DNA of 64,000 nt from Xylanibacter ruminicola (GCA_015060625.1 SUYC01000014.1:1-64000); one strand, 5' to 3'. Counted from the stretch's first letter, positions 18,622-28,282 are shown. Made by a program: numbers and translations. Notes: generated by a model from the letters alone, not told the origin.

Positions 18622-20214
18622 GTGAAAAAGATATGTTTTCAAGGATTGATGGTAATGTTTGCCATCACGCTCTTATCGGGTTGCCATTATAGCGGCAACA
18701 AGTATTATTACCACGAGCTCGACAAGATTGATCATCGACATAATCGCGACTTAGCTCGAAAAGAACTGGCCCAACTGAAGGGACAGACGGATAATTGTGC
18801 CGACTATGTGAAGCATTATTATATGCTGTTGACCCTTGAGATGAACAACGAGCTGTCGCCCGAGCGCAACTTCAAGACTGCTGATGAAATAGTGGATTAT
18901 TACGAGGAGGTAGGCGATAAGAAAAAACTGATACGCAGTTATATCATAGCTGGTTCGGTAGCAGCTAACTGCAGCGATGGTCCTAAGGCAATCGCCTATT
19001 ATCATAAGGCTGAAGAGCTGTTGCCAACCGAAATCACGCCTCAGCATATCGATTTATACGAAAGGATGGTGAAACTGTTGTTACGCCAGAATATGCCTGA
19101 TGTAGCCAATCGCTATGCCAATTACATTCTGCACTATGCTGAAAATCAGGGTGACACGCTTAACATGATACAGGCCATGCGCTATATCAGTCAGGCGTTC
19201 AGGGTACAACGTGTGCCACGAGGTATGATGTCGTACCTGAACGATGCCTACGTGTTGGCTACAAAAGCAGGGTTGATTAACGAGCAGGACGAGCTGAGGC
19301 TCGACATGGCTACCTATTACTGCGAAAGCGGGCAGTATAATGCTGCCAAGGGATTGGCTCTACCCTTGAAGGATAAGCATATGCAAGGCGGACGTCATAA
19401 GGTTGATGCGTTGTTAGCAAGTGTATATTACCACACTGACAGGATTGATTCTGCACTCTATTTTGGCCAGCGAGTGATGGAAGAGGGCAACTCGGTAAGT
19501 AAGCGTGATGTGCATGAGATTCTGGCTCATATAGCCATTAAACAAGGTAAAGCTGCCGAGGCCGAAGACCATTTCACACGTTACAAGGATTTGAACGATG
19601 AGCTGAACTTTATTGCCAACAACGAGGCCATCGCCCAAGCCGACGCTTTTTACAACAATCAGAAACAGGCCGAAGAAAACGTACAGCTGAAAGCCGACAA
19701 CAACTTTAAGCAGTCTATTATTATAATAGGTATTGCTGTGGTGGTGATTATCGTAGTGCTCTTTGCTACCTATATCCAGCGTCATCGCCGTCGCCAGGAA
19801 CTGATGGAGATGCGTATCCAGCACCTGCAACAGTTGAAAAAGAACTATGCCAAGACCGACGTTGAAGAGATAAAACGAGCCGAACAAACGATTGAGAGTA
19901 CAGAGATATGGCAACGACTGGCTACAATGTCAGACAATGAGCACCCAACAGATGATGACTGGATAAATCTGTCGGAGGCCATCGATGAGGTATATGATGG
20001 ATTCACAGGACGTTTGATGCATCTGTGTCATCCATCTACTCATGAACTGCACGTCAGTCTGCTACTCAAAGCAGGCTTTGAACCCGTTCGCATTGCCACA
20101 CTCACCCTCCGCAGCAAGGCTGCCATCTCTACTGTTCGCAGTCGTCTATACGAAAAGACATTTGGCAAAAAAGCTAGTGCAAAAGACTGGGACGAGGTCA
20201 TCCGAACCCTCTAA
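18622..20214 (+). CDS. TPR lipoprotein with TM helix and C-terminal HTH
   Basis: 530 residues from a GTG codon. A lipobox (LLSGC) ends the signal peptide. Residues about 30-350 are tetratricopeptide-like helices. A TM segment follows (SIIIIGIAVVVIIVVLFATY, about 363-382), then a coiled coil, then a cytoplasmic HTH (VRIATLTLRSKAAISTVRSRLYEKTF) resembling LuxR or sigma-region-4 helices. This TPR-TM-HTH architecture is widespread in Bacteroidota and presumably links periplasmic sensing to transcription. As the last gene of the ptb-buk operon, next to the sensor kinases, it may take the place of a response regulator. Function inferred only. Confidence 0.75.
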   Translation: MKKICFQGLMVMFAITLLSGCHYSGNKYYYHELDKIDHRHNRDLARKELAQLKGQTDNCADYVKHYYMLLTLEMNNELSPERNFKTADEIVDYYEEVGDKKKLIRSYIIAGSVAANCSDGPKAIAYYHKAEELLPTEITPQHIDLYERMVKLLLRQNMPDVANRYANYILHYAENQGDTLNMIQAMRYISQAFRVQRVPRGMMSYLNDAYVLATKAGLINEQDELRLDMATYYCESGQYNAAKGLALPLKDKHMQGGRHKVDALLASVYYHTDRIDSALYFGQRVMEEGNSVSKRDVHEILAHIAIKQGKAAEAEDHFTRYKDLNDELNFIANNEAIAQADAFYNNQKQAEENVQLKADNNFKQSIIIIGIAVVVIIVVLFATYIQRHRRRQELMEMRIQHLQQLKKNYAKTDVEEIKRAEQTIESTEIWQRLATMSDNEHPTDDDWINLSEAIDEVYDGFTGRLMHLCHPSTHELHVSLLLKAGFEPVRIATLTLRSKAAISTVRSRLYEKTFGKKASAKDWDEVIRTL

Positions 20215-20238
20215 ACACCAAATGCAAACTATTTGCAA

Positions 20239-20270
20239 ACTCCGGTAGCATCAGGCTATCGGAGTTTTTA
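20239..20270 (+). terminator. Rho-independent terminator of the ptb-buk operon
   Basis: An 11-bp stem (20239-20249 with 20255-20265, one G-T wobble) with a 5-nt loop, then a T run. Its T tract runs almost directly into the -7 box of the next gene at 20273. Confidence 0.88.
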
Positions 20271-20272
20271 TA

Positions 20273-20280
20273 TACCTTTG
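20273..20280 (+). promoter_or_regulatory. -7 box (TACCTTTG) of the GLPGLI gene
   Basis: It fits TAnnTTTG, 28 bp before the ATG at 20309, and begins 8 bp after the terminator stem; the upstream promoter half therefore lies within the terminator hairpin. Confidence 0.6.
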
Positions 20281-20308
20281 CCGCCGGATAAACCAAAATC
20301 ATGTTAGA

Positions 20309-21157
20309 ATGAGAATGATATTTCTATTGTTATTGATGCTTATTGCGCGTGTGTCTGGTGTTGATGCTCAGTCAGACATCACCAAATTATCTGTTACCTA
20401 CGAGGTACATTATCAGAAAGTTGAAGAGGTGGCTAAACGCGAAAAAGACCTGATGCGATTGGATATTGGCGAGCACTCATCGCAGTATGTGAGTGTGAAA
20501 CTTGAATTTGTTTCCAAGCATAAAGACGACATTATGGCCAAGAGGATAAAGAATCCTTACGCCGGTTATGCTACACTACATGATGAGGTGTTTAAGAATA
20601 CACCTAATGAGGGATATATGCGGTTTATCCATATGCCAGGCTGGGTATCATGCCGTGAAAAAATGGAAGGAATGTTTAGCTGGCAACTGCAGGATGGCGA
20701 CTCCATTGTATGCAGTTATCCCTGCCATAAGGCCACCGCTACATTCAGAGGCAGAACATGGACGGTATGGTACACACTCGATTTACCATATAGCGATGGG
20801 CCTTGGAAATTCTGTGGTTTGCCTGGTTTGGTGCTATACGCATATGATTCGGAAGATAAGTTCCGTTTTAACTGCATCGGCATAGAGAAGGGTGATGGAC
20901 ATGAAATTAAAATGAAAATGCCAAAATCTGGTTTTATTGAAACATTCATGCCAGAGCGCGTGGCAGAAATCATGATGCTGGAATGTTGGGATCGTTCTGC
21001 TCATTTGTCGCAAATAACTGGTATGGCGGCAAGGGTTACAAGAATGTGGGATGCACAGGGAAATGAAGTCAAGATCTCCCCCCAAACCCGTATCTTATAC
21101 GAGAAGTTTCCTGGGATTAATATCAAAAAGAAAAAAACTATAAAGAAGAAAAAATGA
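20309..21157 (+). CDS. GLPGLI family secreted protein
   Basis: 282 residues with a signal peptide (MIFLLLLMLIARVSGVDAQ). The family hallmark is present: WYTLDLPYSDGPWKFCGLPGLVL, with GLPGL at about residue 170. Such proteins are found in Bacteroidota, commonly next to outer-membrane receptor genes, and their function is not established. The tail is lysine-rich (IKKKKTIKKKK). Its stop overlaps the start of the following receptor gene (ATGA, 21154-21157), so the two are translationally coupled and probably act together. Confidence 0.88.
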   Translation: MRMIFLLLLMLIARVSGVDAQSDITKLSVTYEVHYQKVEEVAKREKDLMRLDIGEHSSQYVSVKLEFVSKHKDDIMAKRIKNPYAGYATLHDEVFKNTPNEGYMRFIHMPGWVSCREKMEGMFSWQLQDGDSIVCSYPCHKATATFRGRTWTVWYTLDLPYSDGPWKFCGLPGLVLYAYDSEDKFRFNCIGIEKGDGHEIKMKMPKSGFIETFMPERVAEIMMLECWDRSAHLSQITGMAARVTRMWDAQGNEVKISPQTRILYEKFPGINIKKKKTIKKKK

Positions 21158-23652
21158 AACGTCTGCTGCTTACTTTTTTTATATTATTATTCGTCTCTCT
21201 TTTTGTTAAAGCGCAGACATATGCTGGGCGGGTGACTGACAAGGGTGGGCAACCACTTGTGTCAGCCTCCGTCGTGGCAAAGGGTGATGGCAGCTCTGTG
21301 GTGGCTTTTGCGAGGGCTGGGCAGGATGGCCGTTTCTCGCTTACTATTCCACAAGGCAAAGAGGCCAAGAGTATAGAGGTAATGATGATGGGCTTTGGTA
21401 AGGTAGTAATGCCACTCAAGGATTATAAGAACGGACAGACTATCAAGATGCAAGAACAAGCTGTAGCCCTGAAAGAGGTGAAAGTAACGCCACAGCGAAT
21501 ACGTGCAGAAGGTGATACATTGACTTATTCCGTAGCAGGATTCAAACAGAAACAGGATCGCTCAATAGCTGATGTCATAGCAAAAATGCCTGGACTCGAA
21601 GTACAGCCTAATGGTTCCATCAAATATCAGGGCAAGACAATCAACAAGTTCTATATCGAAGGGATGGACTTGCTGGGTGGCAAGTATGCAATGGCCAGCG
21701 AGAACCTGTCAGCCGATAAGGTAAAGAGCGTTCAGGTTTACGAGAACCACCAACCCGTAAAAGCTCTAAAGAATGTGCAATTCTCAGAGCAAGCTGCGCT
21801 CAATCTGGTGCTGAAGGATGATGCCAAGAACGTGTGGCAAGGCGTGGTGGATATGGCCACTGGCTATGGCAACAACTGGTTGCGCGATGCACGATGGCTG
21901 GAGATGGTGTTCGGACGCAAAAAGCAGAGTATATCGATGGTGAAAGCCAACAATACAGGTAAGGATATCGAACACGAAGTAACAGATCTGTCGCGATTCG
22001 AGAAATCAGCTCCTACAGAGTCGGGTATTCTCAGCAATATCAGTCTTGGTGCGCCCAGTCTAGAAGCGCGCCGCAGCAAGTTCAACGATACCTATATTGC
22101 CGCAACCAACTGGCTGTTTAAGAATAAGAAAGATGACGACCTGAAGCTGCAGCTGACGGGATTATACGACCGCAGTAGGCAGCAGCAGGACAGGCAGACT
22201 ATCTATCTGGATGCCGATTCGGCCCTGATTACCGAGGAGCAATCGGCGCACAGCACACGCAGCGAATGGCAGGCCGAACTGCTCTACAAGGCCAATCGAG
22301 ATAATCACTATCTGTCGAACACGCTGAAAGGCTATATCGATTTCAATAAGAGTGAGGGACTATCGATGCTTAATGGGCTACCCACACCTCAGCGGGTAGA
22401 GCCTCGCAAACGTTACATCGTAGATAATCTGGAGCTGATAAACAAACTGAAGAACGGCAAAAGCTACTCGATAGCCTCGCTGTTCAACTATAGTTATCTG
22501 CCTGGCAAACTGCTGTTGCTTGGCGATACTACCCAGCACCTTACCCAGCAGATGCTTTATTGGAACGTTTATGCCTACTATCAGCACAGTATTAAGCAGA
22601 TTAAAGCTACTTGGAAGGCTGGTTTCGAGACCAAGAACCAATGGCTTACATTAAGCAGTCGCGATCGCTATAGCGAGTATCAGCCCTATGTTGAGCCTTC
22701 GTTCAGCTATCGTGAGGGGGCTTGGAGCATCAACCTTAACGGACGTGTTAGTTGGCTGTTGCGCCAGTATCAGGAGCAGCGCAGTCAAACGCCCCTGATA
22801 GTACCTCATCTCTTTGTCCGCTACAGCATCACCTCGAAACTCGATATCAGCGGCAACTACAGTTACCGATGGACACCCAGCGATATCGCCACTATCACTC
22901 GCATGCCTTATTATACCAACTATCTTTATTGTCAACAGGGTTCTGAGGAGTTTGAGCACACCACAGGCCATTCGGCTGGTATCGGATTGAACTATCGCAA
23001 TGTGACGACGGGTATGTTTGGTGCTATCAGTTCGAGTTACAACAATACACGCGATGCCATTATCTACCAGAGTAGATTGGTGGGCAACGTCTATACCCGT
23101 CAGGCTACCGATTATCGCCAAAACAATGAGTACTATAGCGTGTCGGGTAATCTGGGCAAGTCAATCTTCTGGGCAAAGCTTAGTGTTTCGATGAGTGGCA
23201 GCTATTCGTGGAGCAGTTATGATTTGCTGATTAGCAATGTGCTGAGTCGCCAGCATGCCCGCAATGGCAGAGCTACTCTGCGATTCTCGATGAAACCCAC
23301 CCGTTGGTTGTCTATCGAAGAAGAATCAGCCTATCGCTACAGCCGTCAGTCGATGACACGATCGCTACAGTCGTTTAGCCACCAACTTAAGGTTTTCCTA
23401 TTACCTGGCAATTGGCAGATAGAGTGGGCCAACGAGTTGTATCATAGTAATGACAACTCTGTATCTACCAACTATTTCAGCGACCTGTCTATATCGTATC
23501 GCACCAAGACCTTCGAGGCTGGTGTACAATGTTCAAACATCCTGAACACCCGCAACTACCATCGGCACTATACTACCAGCTATACCGACATAGTGGTAAA
23601 CAACCAACTCCGCCCCCGCGAGTTCCTGGCAAGAGTATTCTTTAATATATAG
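21154..23652 (+). CDS. TonB-receptor-like outer-membrane protein with carboxypeptidase-like N-domain
   Basis: 832 residues. Signal peptide (LLLTFFILLFVSLFVKAQ), then a carboxypeptidase-regulatory-like beta domain (YAGRVTDKGGQPLVSASVVAK) at about 22-105, then a plug-like domain (SIADVIAKMPGLEVQPNGSIKYQGK at about 140-165), then a long beta-barrel with alternating aromatic strands ending in ARVFFNI, a terminal aromatic typical of outer-membrane barrels. It is shorter than a SusC transporter and no SusD gene is adjacent. The coupled GLPGLI gene is a common partner. Substrate unknown. Confidence 0.82.
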   Translation: MKRLLLTFFILLFVSLFVKAQTYAGRVTDKGGQPLVSASVVAKGDGSSVVAFARAGQDGRFSLTIPQGKEAKSIEVMMMGFGKVVMPLKDYKNGQTIKMQEQAVALKEVKVTPQRIRAEGDTLTYSVAGFKQKQDRSIADVIAKMPGLEVQPNGSIKYQGKTINKFYIEGMDLLGGKYAMASENLSADKVKSVQVYENHQPVKALKNVQFSEQAALNLVLKDDAKNVWQGVVDMATGYGNNWLRDARWLEMVFGRKKQSISMVKANNTGKDIEHEVTDLSRFEKSAPTESGILSNISLGAPSLEARRSKFNDTYIAATNWLFKNKKDDDLKLQLTGLYDRSRQQQDRQTIYLDADSALITEEQSAHSTRSEWQAELLYKANRDNHYLSNTLKGYIDFNKSEGLSMLNGLPTPQRVEPRKRYIVDNLELINKLKNGKSYSIASLFNYSYLPGKLLLLGDTTQHLTQQMLYWNVYAYYQHSIKQIKATWKAGFETKNQWLTLSSRDRYSEYQPYVEPSFSYREGAWSINLNGRVSWLLRQYQEQRSQTPLIVPHLFVRYSITSKLDISGNYSYRWTPSDIATITRMPYYTNYLYCQQGSEEFEHTTGHSAGIGLNYRNVTTGMFGAISSSYNNTRDAIIYQSRLVGNVYTRQATDYRQNNEYYSVSGNLGKSIFWAKLSVSMSGSYSWSSYDLLISNVLSRQHARNGRATLRFSMKPTRWLSIEEESAYRYSRQSMTRSLQSFSHQLKVFLLPGNWQIEWANELYHSNDNSVSTNYFSDLSISYRTKTFEAGVQCSNILNTRNYHRHYTTSYTDIVVNNQLRPREFLARVFFNI

Positions 23653-23684
23653 CAATTATATTTTGTTGTATCAGTAGAAATCAT

Positions 23685-23692
23685 TATTTTTG
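23685..23692 (+). promoter_or_regulatory. -7 box (TATTTTTG) of the thioredoxin-like gene
   Basis: It fits TAnnTTTG and ends only 12 bp before the ATG at 23705, so the leader would be about 5-8 nt. Confidence 0.55.
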
Positions 23693-23704
23693 CAAAGTGT
23701 AAGT

Positions 23705-25018
23705 ATGAAAAAGATTGCATTAGTAACATTGATGGCAATTGAGGCCATTGGCGTTTCGGCCCAGAAGTGGGTGGGAGTGCCAGAGAATAGGTTTGCGGTA
23801 ACGGTGAAGATTGATTCGGCCATTGCCAGCGAACCGCAAAAGATGTATATGTACTCGATGATTGAACGCGAGATGCAACTGCACGACTCTATCAGTTTCG
23901 ACTCGTTGCATCGCGAGGGCACCATGCATGGCTTTGTGCCTTACGAGTATAACGTTAACCTGCTACTGCAGCGTCGTGGTCCACAGTGCGTGCCCATCGT
24001 AGTAAAGGGTGGCGACAGCTTAACGATTCATATCGGCGATGAAGACGACGGTTTCCGTTTGCGCTATATCGATAAGGTGCAGGGCTCACCATCAACACTC
24101 GAAATGGTGCATTATCAATGTAGGTACGATAGTCTTCGTCAGGTATATCTCAATCAGAATAACATGTCGCAGCTCTATAACCTTTCCGACGCCCAGCGTG
24201 ATTCTATCCGCGCCATAGCCAAACAGGAGAAAGATAAGCTTGAACGCTATATCCTGGATTATGCCTGTACTGGTAAAAGTCCGTATAGTGTGATTGAGGC
24301 TGCAGGTGATGTATTCTACTCTTTCCGCAGGAATCCAACGCTTTATCCTTATACCGAGAAGGAAGTTGATGATATGATGAACTCGCTGTTAGTGCGATTC
24401 CCTGATTATCCGCCTATGAAGGCCTTTGTAAACGATAGCACGATGGGGACATATATGTCGGCACAGAGTTTTGAGATATGGGCTGGTATGCAGCTACGTG
24501 CATACAGTGAGCGATTCCAGAAGGAAGAAGATGAAGTAAAAGTAAGACCTTTGAAGGTTGGCGACTACATGAACTTGCGCCTTTATAACGGAGCGAAGCC
24601 TAACGTTAATGAATTTCGTGGGAAATACGTTTTGGTAGATTTCTGGGCATCGTGGTGCCAGCCTTGTATGGCTCAGATGCCCAATATCCGCTATGCTGCA
24701 CAGGAGTTTAGCGATGACTTGGCTGTGTGCCTGATAGGTATAGACGAGAATCGCAAACAGTGGTGGAGCACCGTAAAGGAGAAAGATCTGCGCAACAAAG
24801 ATGCCACCCAAACCGATCGCCCCTACAAGATTTACAATTATTATGCCTACGATGATAAGAAGAGAGTAATGTATCCCGAGTATCAGGCTCTCGATATCCA
24901 AACCATTCCCCATAACTATCTGGTTGATCGCTCTGGTCGCATCATAGCTAAGAATATCAGCATCACGCTGGCTATCGATAAACTTAAAATATTATTAGAA
25001 AAAGAGAAACAACAATGA
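23705..25018 (+). CDS. TlpA-like thioredoxin-fold protein (periplasmic)
   Basis: Started at 23705 (MKKIALVTLMAIEAIGVSAQ), which supplies a signal peptide; 437 residues. The first 280 residues are a Bacteroidota-specific helical/beta region (DUF4369-like position, not firmly recognised). The C-terminal about 140 residues are a thioredoxin fold: VLVDFWASWCQPCMAQMP with the redox pair WCQPC, and the cis-proline loop in TIPHNYLVD. Likely a disulfide reductase or isomerase acting on secreted proteins. The stop overlaps the start of the TPR gene (ATGA, 25015-25018). Confidence 0.85.
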   Translation: MKKIALVTLMAIEAIGVSAQKWVGVPENRFAVTVKIDSAIASEPQKMYMYSMIEREMQLHDSISFDSLHREGTMHGFVPYEYNVNLLLQRRGPQCVPIVVKGGDSLTIHIGDEDDGFRLRYIDKVQGSPSTLEMVHYQCRYDSLRQVYLNQNNMSQLYNLSDAQRDSIRAIAKQEKDKLERYILDYACTGKSPYSVIEAAGDVFYSFRRNPTLYPYTEKEVDDMMNSLLVRFPDYPPMKAFVNDSTMGTYMSAQSFEIWAGMQLRAYSERFQKEEDEVKVRPLKVGDYMNLRLYNGAKPNVNEFRGKYVLVDFWASWCQPCMAQMPNIRYAAQEFSDDLAVCLIGIDENRKQWWSTVKEKDLRNKDATQTDRPYKIYNYYAYDDKKRVMYPEYQALDIQTIPHNYLVDRSGRIIAKNISITLAIDKLKILLEKEKQQ

Positions 25019-26001
25019 AAAAGATATCACTCGTAATTCTTGCCGTATTCATTGGCCTGTCTGCCTTTGCACAAACGCCAACAACTCTTCGTGCTGATGC
25101 CGTACGCTTGGCATCGCGTGGGTACTTTAACAAAAGTCTGGATTGTCTGCGACAGATAGCAGTTGATAGTCTTAACGCAGAGGATATGCACCTTTACTAC
25201 AACAATTTTTCTCAGCTTGGCCAGAACGATTCCTTGGCCTATTGGGCTGATGAGATGCTGAAGAGCAATCCTTACGATGCACAGTTGATTGTAGATTATA
25301 CGCCTCGACTGAACAATGGTTGGCAGGGCGATATGGGACGTAAAACTTTCCCAATGAAGGTTATCGACATCTGCAAGAAGTACGTTGAACGCGATTCAAC
25401 TCATATTCTGATTAACCGCCAACTGGCCGAGGCCTATTATAACATAGGCAATTACGACCTTGCCTTGCAGGAATTTAAGAAACTCGAGGCTGTTGGCGAT
25501 ACCTGTTTTGGAACACTCTATACCTTAGGCTTAACTTATCAGCGCATGGGCGATAACTCTACTGCCTACGATTATCTGTATCGTGCCTACGATAAGAACG
25601 ACCATCATCCCTATTGTCTGTTTATGTTGGGCATTGTCAGCAACAGGGTAGGCCTTGGTGCTGAGGCTTTGTCGTATCTCGATGAGGCTAAAAAGCTACT
25701 GATGCCCGATCGTCAGACCCTATTCCGTTTGCACAAGGAATTGGCCGAGGCTTTTAAACTAAAGTTAGAGCCCGATTTCCGTTTGGAGGAGCTACAGGAA
25801 TGTATGCGTTATGCTGAGGAGAAAGATGTAAACGAGTTAACGTTCCTTATGGGACAATGTTACTTCCAGCTAAAACAACGCGACAAGGCCAAAGATTGTT
25901 TTAACCGATTCCTGGAGGCTACCGAAAACAAAGAGTACAACGATAAGATAAAGGGAATGCGTTCCGATGCCCAGCGCACCCTTCGCATGATGATGTGGTA
26001 G
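25015..26001 (+). CDS. Periplasmic TPR-repeat protein
   Basis: 328 residues with a signal peptide (ISLVILAVFIGLSAFAQ). The body is tetratricopeptide repeats, for example LAEAYYNIGNYDLALQEF, LGLTYQRMGDNSTAYDYL and MGQCYFQLKQRDKAKDCF, and thus a protein-interaction scaffold. It is translationally coupled to the thioredoxin-like gene and probably works in the same periplasmic process. No enzymatic motif. Confidence 0.82.
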   Translation: MKKISLVILAVFIGLSAFAQTPTTLRADAVRLASRGYFNKSLDCLRQIAVDSLNAEDMHLYYNNFSQLGQNDSLAYWADEMLKSNPYDAQLIVDYTPRLNNGWQGDMGRKTFPMKVIDICKKYVERDSTHILINRQLAEAYYNIGNYDLALQEFKKLEAVGDTCFGTLYTLGLTYQRMGDNSTAYDYLYRAYDKNDHHPYCLFMLGIVSNRVGLGAEALSYLDEAKKLLMPDRQTLFRLHKELAEAFKLKLEPDFRLEELQECMRYAEEKDVNELTFLMGQCYFQLKQRDKAKDCFNRFLEATENKEYNDKIKGMRSDAQRTLRMMMW

Positions 26002-26108
26002 AATACGTAAAGTATCACTTTGGGGTATAATGTATTGAAATACAGAATGATAGATGCAGTGATGTTTTTGGTGGAAGTATCACTTCTAATATGATACATG
26101 TATAAAAA

Positions 26109-26191
26109 CAAAACAACTTGTTTCGCTTTGTAAGAGATAGCTTCTTGAATAGTAAAAGACTATCTTTTACGCTACAAAACAAGTTGTTTTG
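26109..26191. repeat. Imperfect 32-bp inverted repeat between converging genes
   Basis: Arms 26109-26140 and 26160-26191 (left begins CAAAACAACTTGTTT, right ends AAACAAGTTGTTTTG) match over the outer 15 bp perfectly and imperfectly inward; loop 19 nt. It lies between the TPR gene and the converging gyrB, where a bidirectional terminator is expected, though neither side has a long T tract. Confidence 0.6.
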
Positions 26192-26211
26192 CTATTGTGT
26201 CTGACGTATTT

Positions 26212-28188
26212 TTATGCGTCGATATTGGCGTATGTGGCGTTCTTCTCGATGAACTCGCGGCGTGGTTCTACGTCGTCGCCCATCAGCATTGAGAAGATCT
26301 CGTCAGCCTCGGCAGCATTCTCGATGGTAACCTGCTTGAGCAAGCGGTTCTCGGGGTTCATGGTGGTTTCCCAAAGCTGCTCTGGGTTCATCTCACCAAG
26401 ACCTTTGTAGCGCTGAGTGTGCAAGCCCTTGTCGTCGCCGTTACCAGCCACGTACTTATCGATGAATGCCTGGCGCTGCTGCTCGGTGTAGCAGTACTCT
26501 GAGGTCTTCTTATAAGTACACTTGTAGAGTGGTGGGGTAGCGATGTAAAGGTGACCGCCCTGGATAACCTGTGGCATGAAGCGATAGAAGAGTGTCATGA
26601 TCAGTGTGTCGATGTGAGAACCATCGACGTCGGCGTCGGTCATGATGATAATCTTATCGTAACGCAGCTTATCGATATTGGCATCCTTTGAGTCCTCGCC
26701 GTCAACGCCGAAGCGTACACCGATACTCTGGATGATGTTCATAACCGATTCGGCCTCGAACACACGGTGCCACTGTACCTTTTCTACATTCAGGATCTTA
26801 CCACGCAGAGGCAGGATGGCCTGGAAGTGACGGTCGCGACCCTGCTTGGCAGAACCACCGGCCGAGTCACCCTCGACGAGGAAAATCTCACACTCCTTAG
26901 GATCCTTGTTTGAGCAGTCGGCCAGCTTACCAGGCAGACCACCACCAGTCATAGGATTCTTACGCTGTACACTCTCGCGGGCCTTGCGGGCTGCAATACG
27001 TGCTGTAGCGGCCAGAATAACCTTCTCGCAGATGGTGTGAGCCTCTTTGGGGTTCTCCTCCAGGTAGTTGGTCATCGCCTCGCCTACGGCCTTCTGTACG
27101 GCTCCGTTCACCTCACTGTTACCCAGCTTGGTTTTGGTCTGACCCTCGAACTGAGGCTCGGCAACCTTAACTGAGATGATGGCGGTAAGACCCTCGCGGA
27201 AGTCGTCCTGGGCTACCTCGATCTTGGCCTTCTCGATCTGCTTGCGCAGCTGATCGTCCTCGTCGGCATACTTCTTCAGAGTGCGGGCCAGAGCGATGCG
27301 GAAACCAGTCAGGTGGGTACCACCCTCGATGGTGTTGATATTGTTAACGTAAGAGTGGATATTTTCTGAATAATCGCTGTTGTACAGCAGGGCTACCTCG
27401 ATGGGCACACCATCTTTCTCAGTCTTCAGGCAGATAGGATCGCCGATGATTGAGGTGCGGTGACGATCGACGTAGCGAACGAACTCCTTGAGTCCCTCCT
27501 TGGCATGGAATACCTCGGGCTGACGGAGATTGCCCTCCTCATCAGGACGCAAGTCGGTAAGTGTGATGGTGATACCGGCATTCAGATAAGCCAGCTCGCG
27601 CATACGCTTAGCGATGATGTCGTACTTGAATTCGGTAGTAGTGAAAATGCTGCCGTCGGGCCAGAACTGCTGGCGGGTACCGGTCTTATCGGTGTCGCCT
27701 ACAATCTTAACGTCGTAGAGGGGCTTACCCTTCTCGTACTCCTGCTGGTAGATATGACCGTTACGGAATACCTGCGACATCATGTGGGTAGAGAGGGCGT
27801 TTACACAGCTTACACCTACACCGTGCAGACCACCTGATACCTTGTATGAGCCTTTATCGAACTTACCACCGGCGTGGAGCACTGTCATTACCACCTCGAG
27901 AGCGCTCTTGTGCATCTTCTCGTGCTCATCTACTGGGATACCACGTCCGTTGTCCTGAACGGTGATTGAGTTGTCCTCGTTAATGGTTACCTCGATGTGG
28001 GTACAGTAGCCAGCCATGGCCTCGTCGATAGAGTTATCAACGGTTTCGTTTACCAGATGGTGGAGACCCTTCTCACTGATATCGCCAATGTACATAGCAG
28101 GGCGCTTACGTACAGCTTCCAAACCCTCGAGTACCTGAATGTTACTCGCTGAGTAGTTTTGTTCTTGGTTCAGTTGTTCTTCTGTCAT
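26212..28188 (-). CDS. gyrB: DNA gyrase subunit B
   Basis: 658 residues; it forms the ATPase subunit of gyrase, which introduces negative supercoils. Order: GHKL ATPase (EAVRKRPAMYIGD, VDNSIDEAMAG, NGRGIPV, GGLHGVGVSCVNAL), transducer domain, TOPRIM (EGDSAGGSAKQGRDR and the acidic DADVDGSHI) and the C-terminal tail (RYKGLGEMNPEQLWETTMNP). Length matches other Bacteroidota GyrB without the large E. coli-type insertion. QTK-type lysine block (EGQTKTKLGN) visible. The promoter lies at 28242-28249. Confidence 0.97.
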   Translation of the reverse strand: MTEEQLNQEQNYSASNIQVLEGLEAVRKRPAMYIGDISEKGLHHLVNETVDNSIDEAMAGYCTHIEVTINEDNSITVQDNGRGIPVDEHEKMHKSALEVVMTVLHAGGKFDKGSYKVSGGLHGVGVSCVNALSTHMMSQVFRNGHIYQQEYEKGKPLYDVKIVGDTDKTGTRQQFWPDGSIFTTTEFKYDIIAKRMRELAYLNAGITITLTDLRPDEEGNLRQPEVFHAKEGLKEFVRYVDRHRTSIIGDPICLKTEKDGVPIEVALLYNSDYSENIHSYVNNINTIEGGTHLTGFRIALARTLKKYADEDDQLRKQIEKAKIEVAQDDFREGLTAIISVKVAEPQFEGQTKTKLGNSEVNGAVQKAVGEAMTNYLEENPKEAHTICEKVILAATARIAARKARESVQRKNPMTGGGLPGKLADCSNKDPKECEIFLVEGDSAGGSAKQGRDRHFQAILPLRGKILNVEKVQWHRVFEAESVMNIIQSIGVRFGVDGEDSKDANIDKLRYDKIIIMTDADVDGSHIDTLIMTLFYRFMPQVIQGGHLYIATPPLYKCTYKKTSEYCYTEQQRQAFIDKYVAGNGDDKGLHTQRYKGLGEMNPEQLWETTMNPENRLLKQVTIENAAEADEIFSMLMGDDVEPRREFIEKNATYANIDA

Positions 28189-28241
28189 TATTTTAATTAT
28201 TCAATTTTTTCGATTCTCGTTTTTTTTTACCATTTTGGTTG

Positions 28242-28249
28242 CAAAGGTA
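28242..28249 (-). promoter_or_regulatory. -7 box (TACCTTTG, minus) of gyrB
   Basis: Reverse complement of CAAAGGTA, 53 bp before the gyrB ATG. Confidence 0.6.
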
Positions 28250-28261
28250 CAAAAAAAAGTT

Positions 28262-28282
28262 CAGATAAACATAGTTTATCTG
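28262..28282. repeat. Perfect 9-bp inverted repeat upstream of gyrB
   Basis: CAGATAAAC-ATA-GTTTATCTG. On the minus strand it is followed by AAC and eight T, so it could be a second terminator behind rpsT. Its position also coincides with the expected -33 region of the gyrB promoter, so an operator role is possible. Confidence 0.5.
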
